Shown here: in pieces, positions 11,237 to 21,982 of the stretch | Layout of the letters: each line of letters begins with the position of its first letter | Numbering within the stretch: position 1 is the stretch's first letter | Source: Simmondsia chinensis | Lineage: Eukaryota; Streptophyta; Magnoliopsida; Caryophyllales; Simmondsiaceae | DNA: 64,000 nt | NCBI GenBank assembly: GCA_018398585.1 | Contig: JAGTTD010000018.1 | Location: 13,833,501-13,897,500 of the forward strand | Direction: 5' to 3' | Position numbers and translations under genes: made by a program | Notes under the pieces: generated by a model | Seen by the model: only the letters and a program-made list of their open reading frames with translations | What the model was told of the DNA's origin: nothing | Database searches by the model: none

Positions 11237-13306
11237 GTGTTTGAGCAGCCAAAGAGCCTTCCCCCTCAAAGGAGTGTAGATCATGCCATACCACTTCGAG
11301 CAAATTCTGATCCAGTGAAGATCAGATCATACCGGTATGCTCATGCTCAAAAATCAGAAATTGAGAAGCAAGTTGATGCATTGCTTCAAATGAGCTTCAT
11401 TAGACCAAGCCATAGTCCTTTTTCCTCACCTATGATTCTTGTGAAGAAGAAGGATGAGACAGCTAGGATGTGCATCGATTATTGCCAATTGAATTCCTTG
11501 ACAGTGAAAGATAAGTTTCATATTCCTGTAATAGATGATTTGCTTGATGAGTTATACGGAGCACATTTCTTCTCTAAGCTTGATTTGAGGCAGGGATATC
11601 ATCGAATCAGAGTTCTTGAGTCGGATATATATAAGACTGTTTTTCAGACTCACCATGGACATTTTGAATTTGTTGTTATGCCATTTGGCCTAACAAATGC
11701 TCCGGTCACCTTTCAAGCTGCTATGAACGACATCTTTAAGCCTTATTTGAGAAGATCAGTGCTGGTCTTCTTCGATGACATATTGATATATAGTTCTTCT
11801 TATGAGGATCATCTTACACACCTTCCAGAGGTATTTGTGGTAATGCAGTAGTACAGATTCTTTGCCAAACTATCTAAATGCTTGTTTGCTCAGACCAATC
11901 TTGAGTATTTGGGCCATATAATCTCTCATGAAGGAGTCTCCACCAATCCTACCAAGATCCAAGCAATGCAAGATTGGCCAATTCTAATAACTTTGAACCA
12001 ATTGAGGGGATTCTTGGGATTGACTAGTTATTATAGGAAGTTCATTAAAGGTTATGGATCTATTGCAAAGCCTTTAACTGAGCTCTTAAAAAAGGATGCC
12101 TTCAACTGGACAGAGAGGTCGCAAGCAGCTTTTGAGGCTCTCAAGTCAACCATGTGTGCAGCCCCGGTATTAGCCATGCCTAATTTTGCTGAAGACTTCA
12201 TATTGGAGACAGATGCGAGTGGGTCTGGTGTTGGAGCTGTTCTCTCTCAACAAGGGAGGCCTATTGCTTATTTGAGTCAAGCACTTAGTCCCAAGCATCA
12301 AGCCATGTCAACTTATGAGAAGGAATACTTGGCTATTCTTGTAGCAGTCGAGAAATGGAGGCATTACTTGGATGGTCATAGATTCATTATTCGAACTGAT
12401 CATCAAAGCCTTAAGCACCTCCTAGAGCAAAAGATTGTGACTAGAATTCAGAAGAAGGGATTAATGAAGATGCTTGGCCTTGATTATGCAATTGAATATA
12501 GAAGAGGTAAAGAGAATGCAGCTGCAGACGCTTTGTCAGGGAAATTTGAAGATGCTGAACATGGCTCGTGCTATGCTATGTCCATTGTTTTACCATCATG
12601 GATGGATGAAGTTTATAAGTCCCATGAGGGTGATTCTTTTGCTCAAGAGTGTGTGACGGCAAGCCTAGTGAAAAATACAGAAAAGGATGACAGTGTTGCT
12701 GATTTATTAGTGCAGAAAGGCCTTATCAGGTTGCAGATTAAGCTTTACATCGGTATTTCAACAAATTTGAGGGATCAAATTGTCAAGGCCTCTCATGATT
12801 CTGCTTGGGGAGGACATGCGGGTGTAGAGGGCACTTATCAAAGAGTTAAAGCTTATTTCAGTTGGCCAAGCTTGAAGAAGACAGTGAGTGAATATGTTAA
12901 AGCATGTGAAATCTACCAGCAGACCAAGTTGGGAGACCATAGATACCAAGGACTTCTTCATCCTCTTCCCATTCCGGATGGAGTTTGGATTAATATTAGC
13001 ATGGATTTCATAGAGGGTTTGCCTGAGTCTGATAGCAGGGAGGTCATATGGGTTGTAGTGGATCGTTTCACCAAATATAGCCACTTCATTTCACTCATAC
13101 GACCTGTCACGGCAGAGAAGTTAGCGAAGCTCTTCCTTGACAATATATATAAGTTAAATGGATTTCCTCAATCCATTGTTTCTGATCGGGACAAGATCTT
13201 TACAAGCAATTTTTGGAGGGAGTTGTTCAAGCTGCTGGGTACTACATTGGCACTAAGTTCATCTTATCATCCCCAAATGGATGGACAAACCGAGTGTGTT
13301 AACTAA
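11237..13306 (+). pseudogene. E2 RT, RNase H and integrase core
   Basis: One frame with a TAG at 11849-11851. RT motifs in order: [20 protein letters not shown] and catalytic [10 protein letters not shown] (about 11765-11795). RNase H carries LETDASGSGVGAVLSQ, YEKEYLAILVAVEKW, TDHQSLKHL and ADALS. In the integrase zinc finger, H and H are kept but the last Cys has become Tyr (KACEIYQQ). The integrase core has SMDFIEGLP, VSDRDKIF and HPQMDGQTE, so all three acidic residues are present. It stops at a TAA (13304-13306) where relatives read Gln. Confidence 0.92.
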
Positions 13307-14035
13307 TGTATTGAGCAGTACCTTCGGAGCATGGTTTTCTCACAGCCTAAAGAGTGGAACCGATGGCTTGCTTTAGCTGAATATTGGTTCAACACCTATG
13401 TACATACATCTATTGGCACTATTCCTTTCCAAGCTCTATATGGATATGCTCCTCCTACCCCATTTATGCTACAACAACCAATGTCATCTGAATCTGCAGC
13501 AAGTGATTACATACAGCAGAGGAAGCAAATGATGCAAGTTCTTAAGGACAATCTTCTCCAAGCACAAGCAAGAATGAAATTCTATGCTGATAAAAAGAGG
13601 GTAGACAAAAATTATGAAGTTGGGGACATGGTCTACCTCAAATTACAACCTTATAGACAGTCCTCTTTGGCTGTCAAGAAGAATGTCAAGCTAAGTGCTC
13701 TTTTCTTTGGTCCATACAAGATTTTGGAAAAGATTGGCAAAGTTGCATACAAACTTGACTTACCTCCTCATTCATACATTCACCCGGTGTTCCATGTATC
13801 ATTACTTAAAAAGCAGGAGAAGAATGGAGTTAAAAGCTCATGGGAACCACCAGAAGTTAGAGCGAATGGAGCATTGCTGTTGCAGCCTGCTGCTGTTAAG
13901 GGACAAAGAAAGATGAAGGTTGCGGATGGGGCTTTACAAGAGGTGTTGGTGCAGTGGCGTAATTTGGACAAGAGCCTTGCTACATGGGAGAACCTTACAT
14001 TCTTGAAGAGTCAATTTCCATGCTTTTCTCTTTGA
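13307..14035 (+). pseudogene. E2 integrase C-terminus and chromodomain-like tail
   Basis: Same frame as the preceding part, resuming after the single TAA. It contains WLALAEYWFNT, EVGDMVYLKLQPYRQSS and FFGPYKILEKIGKVAYKLDLPP, then a chromodomain-like end with EVLVQWRNLDKSLATWENL. The tail ends 30 bp before the purine tract. Confidence 0.9.
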
Positions 14036-14051
14036 GGACAAGGAGTTTCTC

Positions 14052-14064
14052 AAGGGGGAGGAAA
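14052..14064 (+). other. E2 polypurine tract
   Basis: AAGGGGGAGGAAA lies directly before the 3' LTR start TGTTATGATT, the usual plus-strand primer. Confidence 0.9.
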
Positions 14065-14479
14065 TGTTATGATTTCAAAATTTAGTTGCTCTTGTTGGTT
14101 GTAATTGGTCTTGTTTTGCATGTGTTGTTTTAGATTTGTTTGGGTGTTGTATTCAAATGCTTGTTGGCAGGTCATTTTGGCGCCAATGTCGGTTAGGAGG
14201 TCAAACGAGGTCAATTATGGCGGCTAGTTCAGAATCTTGGTGCCAGTTTTGGTTTAAGTCGGTTAGAGTGTGGGTCTTGGTTCAATGTAACTAGATCAAG
14301 TATAAATAAGCTCAAATCATGTAAATTGGACATTCAATCAATACAAATCAGATTTTCCTTTGGAAATTCTCTCTCTATTTCTCATCTCCTTCTCTATTTC
14401 TCATCCCCTTCACTTCTCTTCTCATCTTAATTCTCTCTTCCGCAAGGTTAACTTTCAATTCTTGGATTGGAAGCTAACA
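14065..14479 (+). repeat. E2 3' LTR
   Basis: Same length (415 bp) as the 5' LTR and about 96% identical by eye. TATAAATA at 14301-14308. Confidence 0.95.
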
Positions 14480-14484
14480 TCTGC

Positions 14485-16491
14485 CATACCCTGCAAACTG
14501 ACTTTAGATCCTTGAATCTCAAATGAGACAGTCAACTCAGCAAAGTCGAAGAGAAATGGACTGTAAGATCTCATCTAATCTACCCCAAGGACCATGTCAC
14601 ATCCACCCAAAGGCAAGATCCTGAAGTTATAATCAAACTTATAGTCTTGCATCAACCATTGGAATCCTTGGCATTTGTTATGAGTTAACACTGAATTCCT
14701 ATTTGCATTTGTCACTGCCAAAGGATGTGTCTTGATTAGTTCATGTCCCACCTTCTTCACCACTTTTGGATCAACAAAACTATGGGTGCTCCCACTATCA
14801 ATTAAAATTATGTTTGATCTCTTTCTTGCTTTCCCCTTGATCCTTATAGTGTTATGAGTTCCATTTCCAGTTAATGCTTTCATAGAAATTTAAACTTCAT
14901 CTTCACTAAGTTCCTCTAGTGACTCTTATTCTGAACTATCATTATCCGCTTTAGATTCTTCACTACCAGACAATTCCTCAGCACTTTTTCCCCTAGCTAA
15001 CATGAGGAATTTTAGGTTGCATTTATGGCCAAATTGATAAGGTTGACTGCACTTGAAACAAAGCCTTTGTGGTTTCCTCTCACTAGATCGACTGGCCTTG
15101 GACTTAATAGCCTCTTTTTGTTGCTTAGAACTGCTTTCATGATACCTTGATCCTTCATTTGAAGTAAGAACTGTTGCCTCAAACAGCTTGGCCTTACCAT
15201 AAGCCTTAGACAGTGTTGTAGGATCAACATCCTTAACAAGGTTCTTAACGTTGGGCTTTAAGCCATTTATGAAGCTTGAGACATAGTATGACTCAGTAGC
15301 TTGAGGATAGGCTGTTATCATACTTGCTCTAAGGTTTACTCAGTAGCTTGAGGATAGGCTGTTATCATACTTGCACTAAAGTTCTCAAACCTTGTCATAT
15401 ACTCCTTCACCGAAGTTTCTTGTATCACTTTATTAAATCTATCAACAACATCACTGGAATCTTCCTCTCCATATCGCTCACAAAGCTCTTTCACAAATTC
15501 ATCCCAAGAAGTGTAGGATTGCTCTTTAACAAACTGTAAAACCACACCTCATGGTCTCCTAGAAGATACACAGATACTGTCTGCACCTTCTCAGAATCAT
15601 TAATGTGGTAGAAATGGAAATAACGATCGCATCTTCTTAGCCATGAATGAGGTTGCTTCTCATCGAAAGGATTTATCTGAACTCTTGGCTACTTGTAACC
15701 ACTACTTCTGTTATTGGATGAAGTATCATTACTTCTTGAATGTTTCTAGTGCCACTGATCAGGTGGACGATCGAGCTATTCAGCATTAGAATTGGCAGAT
15801 CTGGAGTGAATTGGATGATCAGGAGGTCGATCATTCTATCATAGAATTAAGCTCGTAGCTCGTGACTGAACTCGATCAGATGGATGATCTTGTGCTCTGG
15901 CAGTTACCTCAGCTTCTTGAATCTGATCCTGAGATCTAACAGAAGCCACTTGAGCACGATCATGAGGTCTAGCAGCAACATTTGGCATTTGAAGATTCAC
16001 CTCATCAGGAAGCCTCCTCTACTGATTCATGTGTAATAGACCAGCAGGAATTAGAGGTTCGGGAGCAGATGACACATTTTGCCTATCGAATTGGTTGCGC
16101 AACTGATTGAACTTCTCTTCAATATTCTGTGTCTGTTGGTTCAACTTATCTGTGATCCTTTCCTTAAACTCTTGAGCTTGCTGATTAACACGGTCATTTA
16201 TCTTTCCTTAAAACCTTGCAGTTGTTGAGACACTAGGCCTTCATTCCTTTGATCATTTTCTCTTAGAACCTGTCTCATATGTTGAAGCATTTAATCTTTA
16301 TCCTCTTGCCTCTGCTGCTAAATCCAATTGAACATTAGATCCTTCTGCAATGATAGTTGATCATTCGTAACAAACTGTACCTCTCTTGCTGCACTTACAC
16401 CAACCGCTGTAGCATAGGAGACATTAGGATCAACAAATGTTGCTGGATTTCCATCTCGGGCTCCTGATCACGTAGTAACATCACTAGACAT
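14485..16491 (-). pseudogene. E1 gag and protease
   Basis: The minus-strand start ATG is at 16489-16491, followed within eight codons by a TGA at 16468-16470 where E2 has CGA (Arg). The gag capsid-like part is in 15336-15545 (FVKELCERYGEED). A 47-bp tandem duplication at 15291-15384 shifts the frame. The zinc knuckle CFKCSQPYQFGHKC lies near 15020-15065, and the protease motif ILIDSGSTHSFVDP is at about 14765-14810. This half joins the RT at 8691 once E2 is removed. Confidence 0.85.
15291..15384. repeat. 47-bp tandem duplication in E1 gag
   Basis: ACTCAGTAGCTTGAGGATAG at 15291 recurs at 15338, and the two 47-bp units differ at only a few bases. The length is not a multiple of three, so it breaks the gag frame. 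Confidence 0.95.
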
Positions 16492-16615
16492 TGCTAATTG
16501 CTGATTCTTGCGCTTTGCCAGCTCTGATTTATTAAGCAAATGATCAAAATATCCTTGATCTAAGTGTAAAGAATCAAATTAAAGTAATTCTACTTAATTG
16601 ATAGCCTAAAACGAG

Positions 16616-16627
16616 GCTCTTATACCA
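16616..16627 (-). other. E1 primer-binding site (tRNA-iMet)
   Basis: Minus-strand TGGTATAAGAGC, one base off TGGTATCAGAGC, two bases from the 5' LTR edge. Confidence 0.9.
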
Positions 16628-16629
16628 AT

Positions 16630-17052
16630 TGTTAAGCCTCTTATTGAACTAGATGTCTAACCTTTTGAAAGAGAGAGTTTAGATGAGAAAAGAAATGAAG
16701 GAGATGAGAATCTAGAGAGAGAATTAAATGAGAGAGAGAAAATATCTCAAAGCGATTATGTTGTTTTTGAATCATGAATCTTGTACTTAAGCCTAAAACT
16801 TATAGAAATCTAGTTACCATATATCAAGACAAGATCCAATCAACTAACAACTAGCTCAGCTGCCACGTTTGACCATCACTTGACTTACTTAACCGACTTA
16901 ACAGACTAATACAAGACTTGGCGCCAAACTATCAATTCAAACCCAACACAGCAAGCAACTAAGACAACAAACCAGTAACTAATCAAAACAAGCTTCAATC
17001 ATCAAAAGCAAAATAGCAACCACCAAAGACCTCCTGCAGCATGATCATAACA
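16630..17052 (-). repeat. E1 5' LTR (423 bp)
   Basis: Partner of 5281-5706. Followed directly by the target duplication GAGGA at 17053-17057 and then the rest of the interrupted SINE. Confidence 0.92.
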
Positions 17053-17057
17053 GAGGA

Positions 17058-17195
17058 CCCCTAACCTGAGAAGCATGTTGTCATGGAAGCATGGCAACCG
17101 TAAGTTCAGCTATGAGATGCAGCTTCACTGAAAATACATCTCAACTAAGAAACTGCAGCTTTATGTACCACTTCGAGTAAAGAACTTGCAATTTT
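17058..17195 (+). mobile_element. SINE, 3' part (split by E1)
   Basis: Continues the SINE begun at 5165: CCCCTAACCTG...ATGTTGTCATGG...GGCAACC, a usual Au/TS 3' region. It ends just before the 15-bp duplication AAATGATGTACCTTA at 17196-17210. The last part (ATTTT end) is unlike the common family, so the exact 3' end is less sure. Confidence 0.75.
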
Positions 17196-18182
17196 AAATG
17201 ATGTACCTTAATGAACCTTAAATAGTCATCCAAAAATAAGATATAGTATCTGTTTACCAACTATACTCATTGGTATTCTAAAAGGTTACCCTAGTCACTA
17301 AGAGTAAATTTAAGGGGACTATTAATTCTCATCTAACCATTCGTCAATATAAATAGAGGTTCAACTCATTTATTCACTTTACCGTAATATAATCCACATA
17401 GGCTAGTAGCAACTAGCAAATGTTGGTAGACTCACAACAAAAGCAAAAGGATTACGATCAATTGGTTCTTATATAACATGTGGCATCAAGGTCCTAACAA
17501 AAACAATTTCAAGAACAAACACATCAGCAAGAGCAAAGCCACTCTCAAATGACAAGTAAATCCTAACCCTTGATTACAATGCATATAACCTAGCACTAAC
17601 TTGAATGCTTTGTTTCGCAGCTCGACAAGTGGGTAACGAGGGGAAGGTTAAAAGATTATCCTATCAATTTTTACCATTAACCCTTCTTACCATTATTTAA
17701 CAATTACGTAAAGGGATAAAAATAAAGAGAATTATAGTTAAAATAACATAATTGTCCAAATTTTATTAAAACTTTATCAACCCTTCTTTTACCCTCAAAT
17801 TAGAGCTAAAGAAAATAGAGTTAATGGGATTAAATCTTTTTCCAAATTAACCCTCAAAATATTTCGTCAAATTAGGGTAAATCAACATCCTTCACTACCC
17901 TTTATCCCTCTTTATTCGTTGCATAATTACCAAAATGGTAAGTTCAAAACAACACAGAACCAAATGGAATTAATTTTCATTATGCAGAAGCAAGAATAAA
18001 TATGATAGAAAGAAATCAAAAGAACAATCAAATACCATACACAAACACTCAGATCTAAGCAGCAAAAACTGAAAAGCAAGCAAACAATTGAAAGAAGTAG
18101 ATCTAGCAGAACAATGATTTTTGCTATAGTACCTCCATTAATTTTCTTAGTTTGGGTTACGACTCAAAATCGTCTTTTAGAT
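17196..18182. other. E0 interior next to its 5' LTR, no gene seen
   Basis: AT-rich sequence without a usable frame. On the minus strand this should hold the primer site and gag start of E0, but I find neither. Confidence 0.4.
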
Positions 18183-19078
18183 TGTTAGAAAAATTGACTA
18201 ATACTAGTGAAAATACAATGAAAATTGCTGCAAAAATACTGAAATACTATAGGAAAAAATACTGAAATGCTGCAGTGAAGAATGCCAAAAAATTTGTAAA
18301 TGATTATCTAAACATAACAATTGAATAATTGTTAGAAAATTGACCAATTTTCATATTAATGAACATTACAACTAGGAGAGAGCAATTAGAAATATCTTAC
18401 AAAAACGATGATATCGCGCCGTGGTAGAGGCCATTGTCCTAAAAGACGATTTCGCTGCTGCTCCAGTGCACACAGTATAACCGACGGCCGTCCTTCAGGA
18501 TTAACACAATCCGACTCTTAACGTGCACTCATTAATAGGGTAGGAGTACCTTGAACTTTGCCCAAATTAGGAGAGAAAGGAACGAAGAGGTAAGAAAGAG
18601 AGAAGATTGTTGTGTTGGATAATAGGCGAGAGAAACAAATAGAGAAATGAAGAACAACCTAGCAATCCCATTTGCACAAAGATTCATTATTTCGTCATGC
18701 ATAGAGAGAAAACAAGAGAGAGAGAGAGAAAGTGAATGAATAGTCAAAGCAGTGGGGAAAATGGGGTATTTAAAGTCAAAGAATCCTAACACAATTATCC
18801 CAACAGTCAAAAAGGTGTTAACAAACAGGTGCAGTAAACATTAATAAATTGAAATGGTAAAATACTGGACGTAATAAATTGCAACATCTATATTGTTAAT
18901 TACCTACGAATCTCCAATAGTCATATTTGATCTCCAATGGCTAGTAACGGGTCTTGAAAAATATTTTATAAAAAAATAAATATATCCATTAAGAAAGGAA
19001 TCATCTGCATAATTTTTCTAACGTGGGATATAACTCCCCCATAATACTAAATGTTAGCTTATATCATTTTTTCCAACA
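18183..19078 (-). repeat. E0 5' LTR (896 bp)
   Basis: Partner of 680-1621. On the minus strand a possible TATA region reads GACTTTAAATACCCC near 18764-18780, with a pyrimidine-rich (CT)n leader downstream of it. Confidence 0.85.
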
Positions 19079-19083
19079 CTAGC

Positions 19084-19502
19084 AACTTCATAACCTTTTA
19101 CTGCTTCAGTAGCTTCTACAACTATGAAAAAGAGACATACACTATCTCAGCTTTGACCAGGGAAAGGAAGTATCATAGGCTTCACCAACAAGCTAGTGTA
19201 ACTAAGTGATTCATTCCCTCACAGTTTCTCCCTTTTAGCAGATTAACACTGCAATCCTTTCTGGTGTAAGCTCAAGCTTAACAACCAATTAGAGCATTGA
19301 CACAAGGTTTGCTTCACTCATCGAGATCCAAGACCTAGCCACAAAGAGTTGATTCAAGATTCAATTCACACTTCTAAGCCTAGGGATGTTCATTTGTAGG
19401 AGGCTGAGGATTTCATCACCTCTGCTTTCAAAGACAGGACTGTCAGCATTCAAGTCAACTCTCCTCTTACTACCTCCTAGAGTTCTTAACCTAGCCTCAT
19501 TC
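19084..19502 (-). pseudogene. unidentified reading frame, downstream part
   Basis: The minus strand is open from 19502 to the TGA at 19361-19363. It contains EARLRTLGGSKRRVDLN and FESRGDEILSLLQMN. After the TGA the same frame continues for about 23 codons (LNQLFVARSWISMSEANLV) before the next stop. Upstream it is cut by element E4. Joined on paper to 33220 onward, it extends through FNLLRQWNEAR. Basic, hydrophilic and not low-complexity, so probably once coding, but I do not recognise the family. It could be a host exon or an extra frame of an old retroelement. Confidence 0.4.
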
Positions 19503-19640
19503 TGTTAAAAATATAAAATCAAAAATAAAATAATTCAAGAACATCTTGAAGTAACAAAGACAAGAACCCAAAAAATTGAATGAGACTTGGATCAAAATTT
19601 ACAAGACTTTTGATCCACACACGGATCAACGATATAAAAG
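19503..19640 (-). repeat. E4 3' LTR fragment
   Basis: Matches part of 32738-32920: TGTTAAAAATATAAAATC, then AATGAGACTTGGATC and CACACACGGATCAA. A block of about 50 bp present in the other copy is absent. Similarity stops at 19640, and the remaining ~300 bp of the LTR is nowhere in the window. Confidence 0.85.
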
Positions 19641-19900
19641 ACTGGGATATTATAGACTGTTTAAAATATTATAGACTGTTTAAAATATTGTAATTTGAGC
19701 TTCTGCACTTTTAGTTTTAAAATGTTAGTATTGATGTATTTGGACTTGAGGTCATATATGTTGGCAAAATTTATGGAATTTTGAGAATTTTTAATCGAAA
19801 GATTTTGGGCTTCGTATTATGATGAGGGGATTCATTGTAGTACGGTCGTGTAGAGTCCTTTTAACTTAAGCCTATTCAGTGTAACATTTGGGGGCATTAC
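19641..19900. other. unassigned AT-rich sequence, short tandem duplication
   Basis: Contains two copies of ATTATAGACTGTTTAAAATA (about 19649 and 19669). Ends with ATTAC (19896-19900), repeated at 27014-27018 just after the right Athila-like LTR, suggesting this and 27019 onward were once adjacent. Confidence 0.4.
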
Positions 19901-20380
19901 AGGAACATTCTACGAGGTCTGAAGAATTCATGCCTAGCAATACCATCACTGACCTAGGGGACCAAACTAACACCATAACATTGAGGTATGAAGACACACT
20001 AGAAAAATTACCTCAATGTGACATAATCCCCTTAGTCAACTCAGAACCACCACCGACCAAACCTACCCACCACCACCAATCACTGAAATAGAATGTCGAG
20101 CTTATCTAACATGGTCAGAGATTTTCGGAACCATGGACGCCTCAGTGAAATATAGCAGAAAAGATCAGAAAAGGAAATTCAAGCTGTGGCAAATCAGGCT
20201 TAAAGATCACAAGATTAGAGATGGCGGAGGTGGTCGTGTAAAAAAGGGGAACAAGGAAGATCCATGAAAGAAAATGGCCGTTATGGATGGATGGTGGAAA
20301 CTCTAATCTCCTTCAAGATACGGGATAGATCCACTCAGAAAGTCGAGCTAACGACTATAAACTAAGGGCGTCTTGGGAGG
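19901..20380 (+). pseudogene. Athila-like gag-end and 3' coding remnant, left copy
   Basis: One open stretch (19888-20091) includes MPSNTITDLGDQTNT and a Pro/His-rich end. Further on come NDYKLRA and SWEATQ-like residues (about 20350-20390), which resemble the conserved LLGWEATQ peptide often seen at the 3' end of plant gypsy internal regions. Too decayed to assign domains; RT and integrase are missing. Confidence 0.5.
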
Positions 20381-21982
20381 CAACCCAAGTGTTTATATCT
20401 ATATTTATCTAATTTTATTTTCCTTTCATTATTTTTATTTTTCTCGTGTTCATTCTTGATTAAACAGGTCTTTTGCAACAAGTTTGGGGGTAGCACAATG
20501 TCAACAAGCACCATCAAAAAGCAATCCTCAGACCTGGGAAGTATCTCTCACCCAATTTATCTTTTTAATTTTTTTTAAAAATAAAGTTTGGCGATGAAAA
20601 AAGTAAAGTTAATAATAATAATAAATTAAAAAAAATTTTATCAAAGTTTATTTGAAAAGTTTTCCTGTTTTATGCTTTAGAGTTGGCTTTAGTGCCTCCC
20701 AGAGCTCGGAGCCTTTGTATGGAAATGTAAATAGTATCGGCCAACTAAAAGATTGTCTATTTTCTATAGTTTTAGTCATTAGTCTTTCAAAATTTTCATA
20801 TAATAAAAAGAAAGAAAGAAAGAACTTATCATCATGCTTTTTAGGCAAATTTTCTATTTTTTTTAGCTCATTTACTTTAATTAGATTTGAATTACCTAAT
20901 AATCAATTGTTTTTGTGTTCTAATTGAAAAACATGATCTAATCTAAGGCACTATCTTGATAAAACCATGGTATTTGACTTCACTAGTTAGCATGGATGTT
21001 TTACTTTTCTTTCTGATTAAAAAATGCTCAAATTTGAATAGATTGCATAAAGAGTATCATTTACATAATAGATTTTGAAAAGTTATGCCTAAGTCTAAAT
21101 AAAAGAAAAATAATAATGGGAGAGAATTACTAAGCGTCGCTATCCTGTAAAATTGTTTGGATATGTGCTATGGTGTGATGGTATCGTACCTTGGTACCTC
21201 GAGCCAGTCGATCGGTAGGGATGTTTCAACACCTGGTGCCCTGGGCCAACTGGAACGGGAGTTGCCGCATTGAAAGCACGCTACAAGGGGTACTTAGAAA
21301 GCTAACAAAGCACCAAGCACCAAAAAAAAAAGACGAAAAAAAAGAAAAAAAGGAAAAAAAAAAAGAGAAGAAATCATCTCTAGCACTGCTATCCCACATA
21401 AATAATTTTAAAAATATGTGCTACCCGTCAAGAGGGCGTCTCAGTAGTGGTTTCTCTCACTTATGGGTCATCACCCAGGAGTCGAAGCTTGATTCTCACT
21501 GAAGATATACTCAGGAGGTCATAATACAGGCATCTCAGTGGTGGCTTCTCTTACTTATGTGTCATCGTCCAGGAGTCGGAGCTTGATTCTCACTGCAGAT
21601 ATGCTTAAATTGACTTGTGTAAATAAAATTCCTCCAAAGAAAAAAAATGGCAAAAAAAAAAAAAAATAGTTTTGGACATACTTGAGAAGTCTTGCTCTGA
21701 GTGGTATAATTTTTGCCCTCTACTTGGTTTGAATATCTTAAGATTAGAAAAAAACGGATAAACTTAATTTGCTTAGCTAACTTTTGAATTCGATTACCTA
21801 GGTAATTGATAGATTTTTCCTTGGAAAAGATGGTTTTGCTTTTAAAACATTAAACTTTGAACCTCAGTGATTGTTCTCTAATTTGAAGTATACCTGCTTT
21901 GACTTGTGGAAAAATTCTTAAAAAGTATGAGATCCCACGCCTTAATGTTCACCCTTGCTCGAGGACGAGCAAGATTTAATTT
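20381..21982 (+). other. Athila-like 3' untranslated region
   Basis: AT-rich with several A runs and no gene. Ends with CTTGCTCGAGGACGAGCAAG then a short TTTAATTT tract directly before the LTR at 21983. This CGAGGACGAGCAA block just upstream of the 3' LTR is common in plant Athila/Tat elements. Contains a 95-bp tandem duplication (21435-21604). Confidence 0.6.
21435..21604. repeat. tandem duplication, ~95-bp period
   Basis: GTCTCAGTAGTGG...AGCTTGATTCTCACTGAAGATAT is repeated after 95 bp as ATCTCAGTGGTGG...AGCTTGATTCTCACTGCAGATAT, with modest divergence. Confidence 0.85.

Larger units (their letters stand above)
8692..14479 (+). mobile_element. E2: Ty3/gypsy chromodomain-type element, innermost of nest
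   Basis: Two 415-bp LTRs (8692-9106, 14065-14479) run TGTTATGATTTC to AAGCTAACA. They are flanked by a perfect duplication TCTGC (8687-8691, 14480-14484). The tRNA-iMet primer site TGGTATCAGAGC is at 9109-9120 and the purine tract AAGGGGGAGGAAA at 14052-14064. The internal region holds gag, protease, RT, RNase H, integrase and a chromodomain-like tail. By eye the LTRs differ at about 15 positions, mostly transitions, so this is a fairly young insertion. One frameshift and several stops disable it. Confidence 0.95.
5281..17052 (-). mobile_element. E1: Ty3/gypsy chromodomain-type element, nested in SINE
   Basis: Bounded by LTRs 5281-5706 and 16630-17052 (TGTTAAGC...CATAACA) and by a perfect 5-bp duplication GAGGA (5276-5280 and 17053-17057). 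The primer site next to the 5' LTR reads TGGTATAAGAGC on the minus strand (tRNA-iMet, one mismatch), and the purine tract AAGAGGACGGAAA adjoins the 3' LTR. The domain order on the minus strand is gag, protease, RT, RNase H, integrase, C-terminal chromodomain-like. Removing E2 (8692-14484) leaves about 6 kb. Short LTRs, small size and tRNA-iMet priming fit chromovirus clades such as Reina, but the clade is inferred. The coding region is broken in many places. Confidence 0.9.
680..19078 (-). mobile_element. E0: degenerate Ty1/copia LTR retrotransposon (outermost of nest)
   Basis: Two long direct repeats, 680-1621 and 18183-19078, both begin TGTTA and end CCAACA. They are flanked by CTAGA and CTAGC, a 4-of-5 match to a target-site duplication. 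A purine tract read on the minus strand (TTTGTGGGGGAT) lies directly upstream of the 680-1621 repeat, so that copy is the 3' LTR and the element is on the minus strand. The C-terminal piece of a copia RNase H lies at the expected place just inside the 3' LTR. About 11.8 kb of the interior is later insertion (E1 with E2 inside). The rest of gag-pol is lost or unrecognisable, and no tRNA-iMet primer site is visible beside 18183. Confidence 0.8.

Noticed and set aside
17628..17940. Possible MITE (GGGTAACGAGGGG ... CCCTCTTTATTCGTTGC)
   Set aside because: The ends are only loosely inverted and I see no target duplication, so I did not annotate it.
20648..20927. Opposing frames of 66 and 91 codons in the Athila-like 3' region
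   Set aside because: They overlap on opposite strands in AT-rich sequence and lack motifs, including any env-like features.
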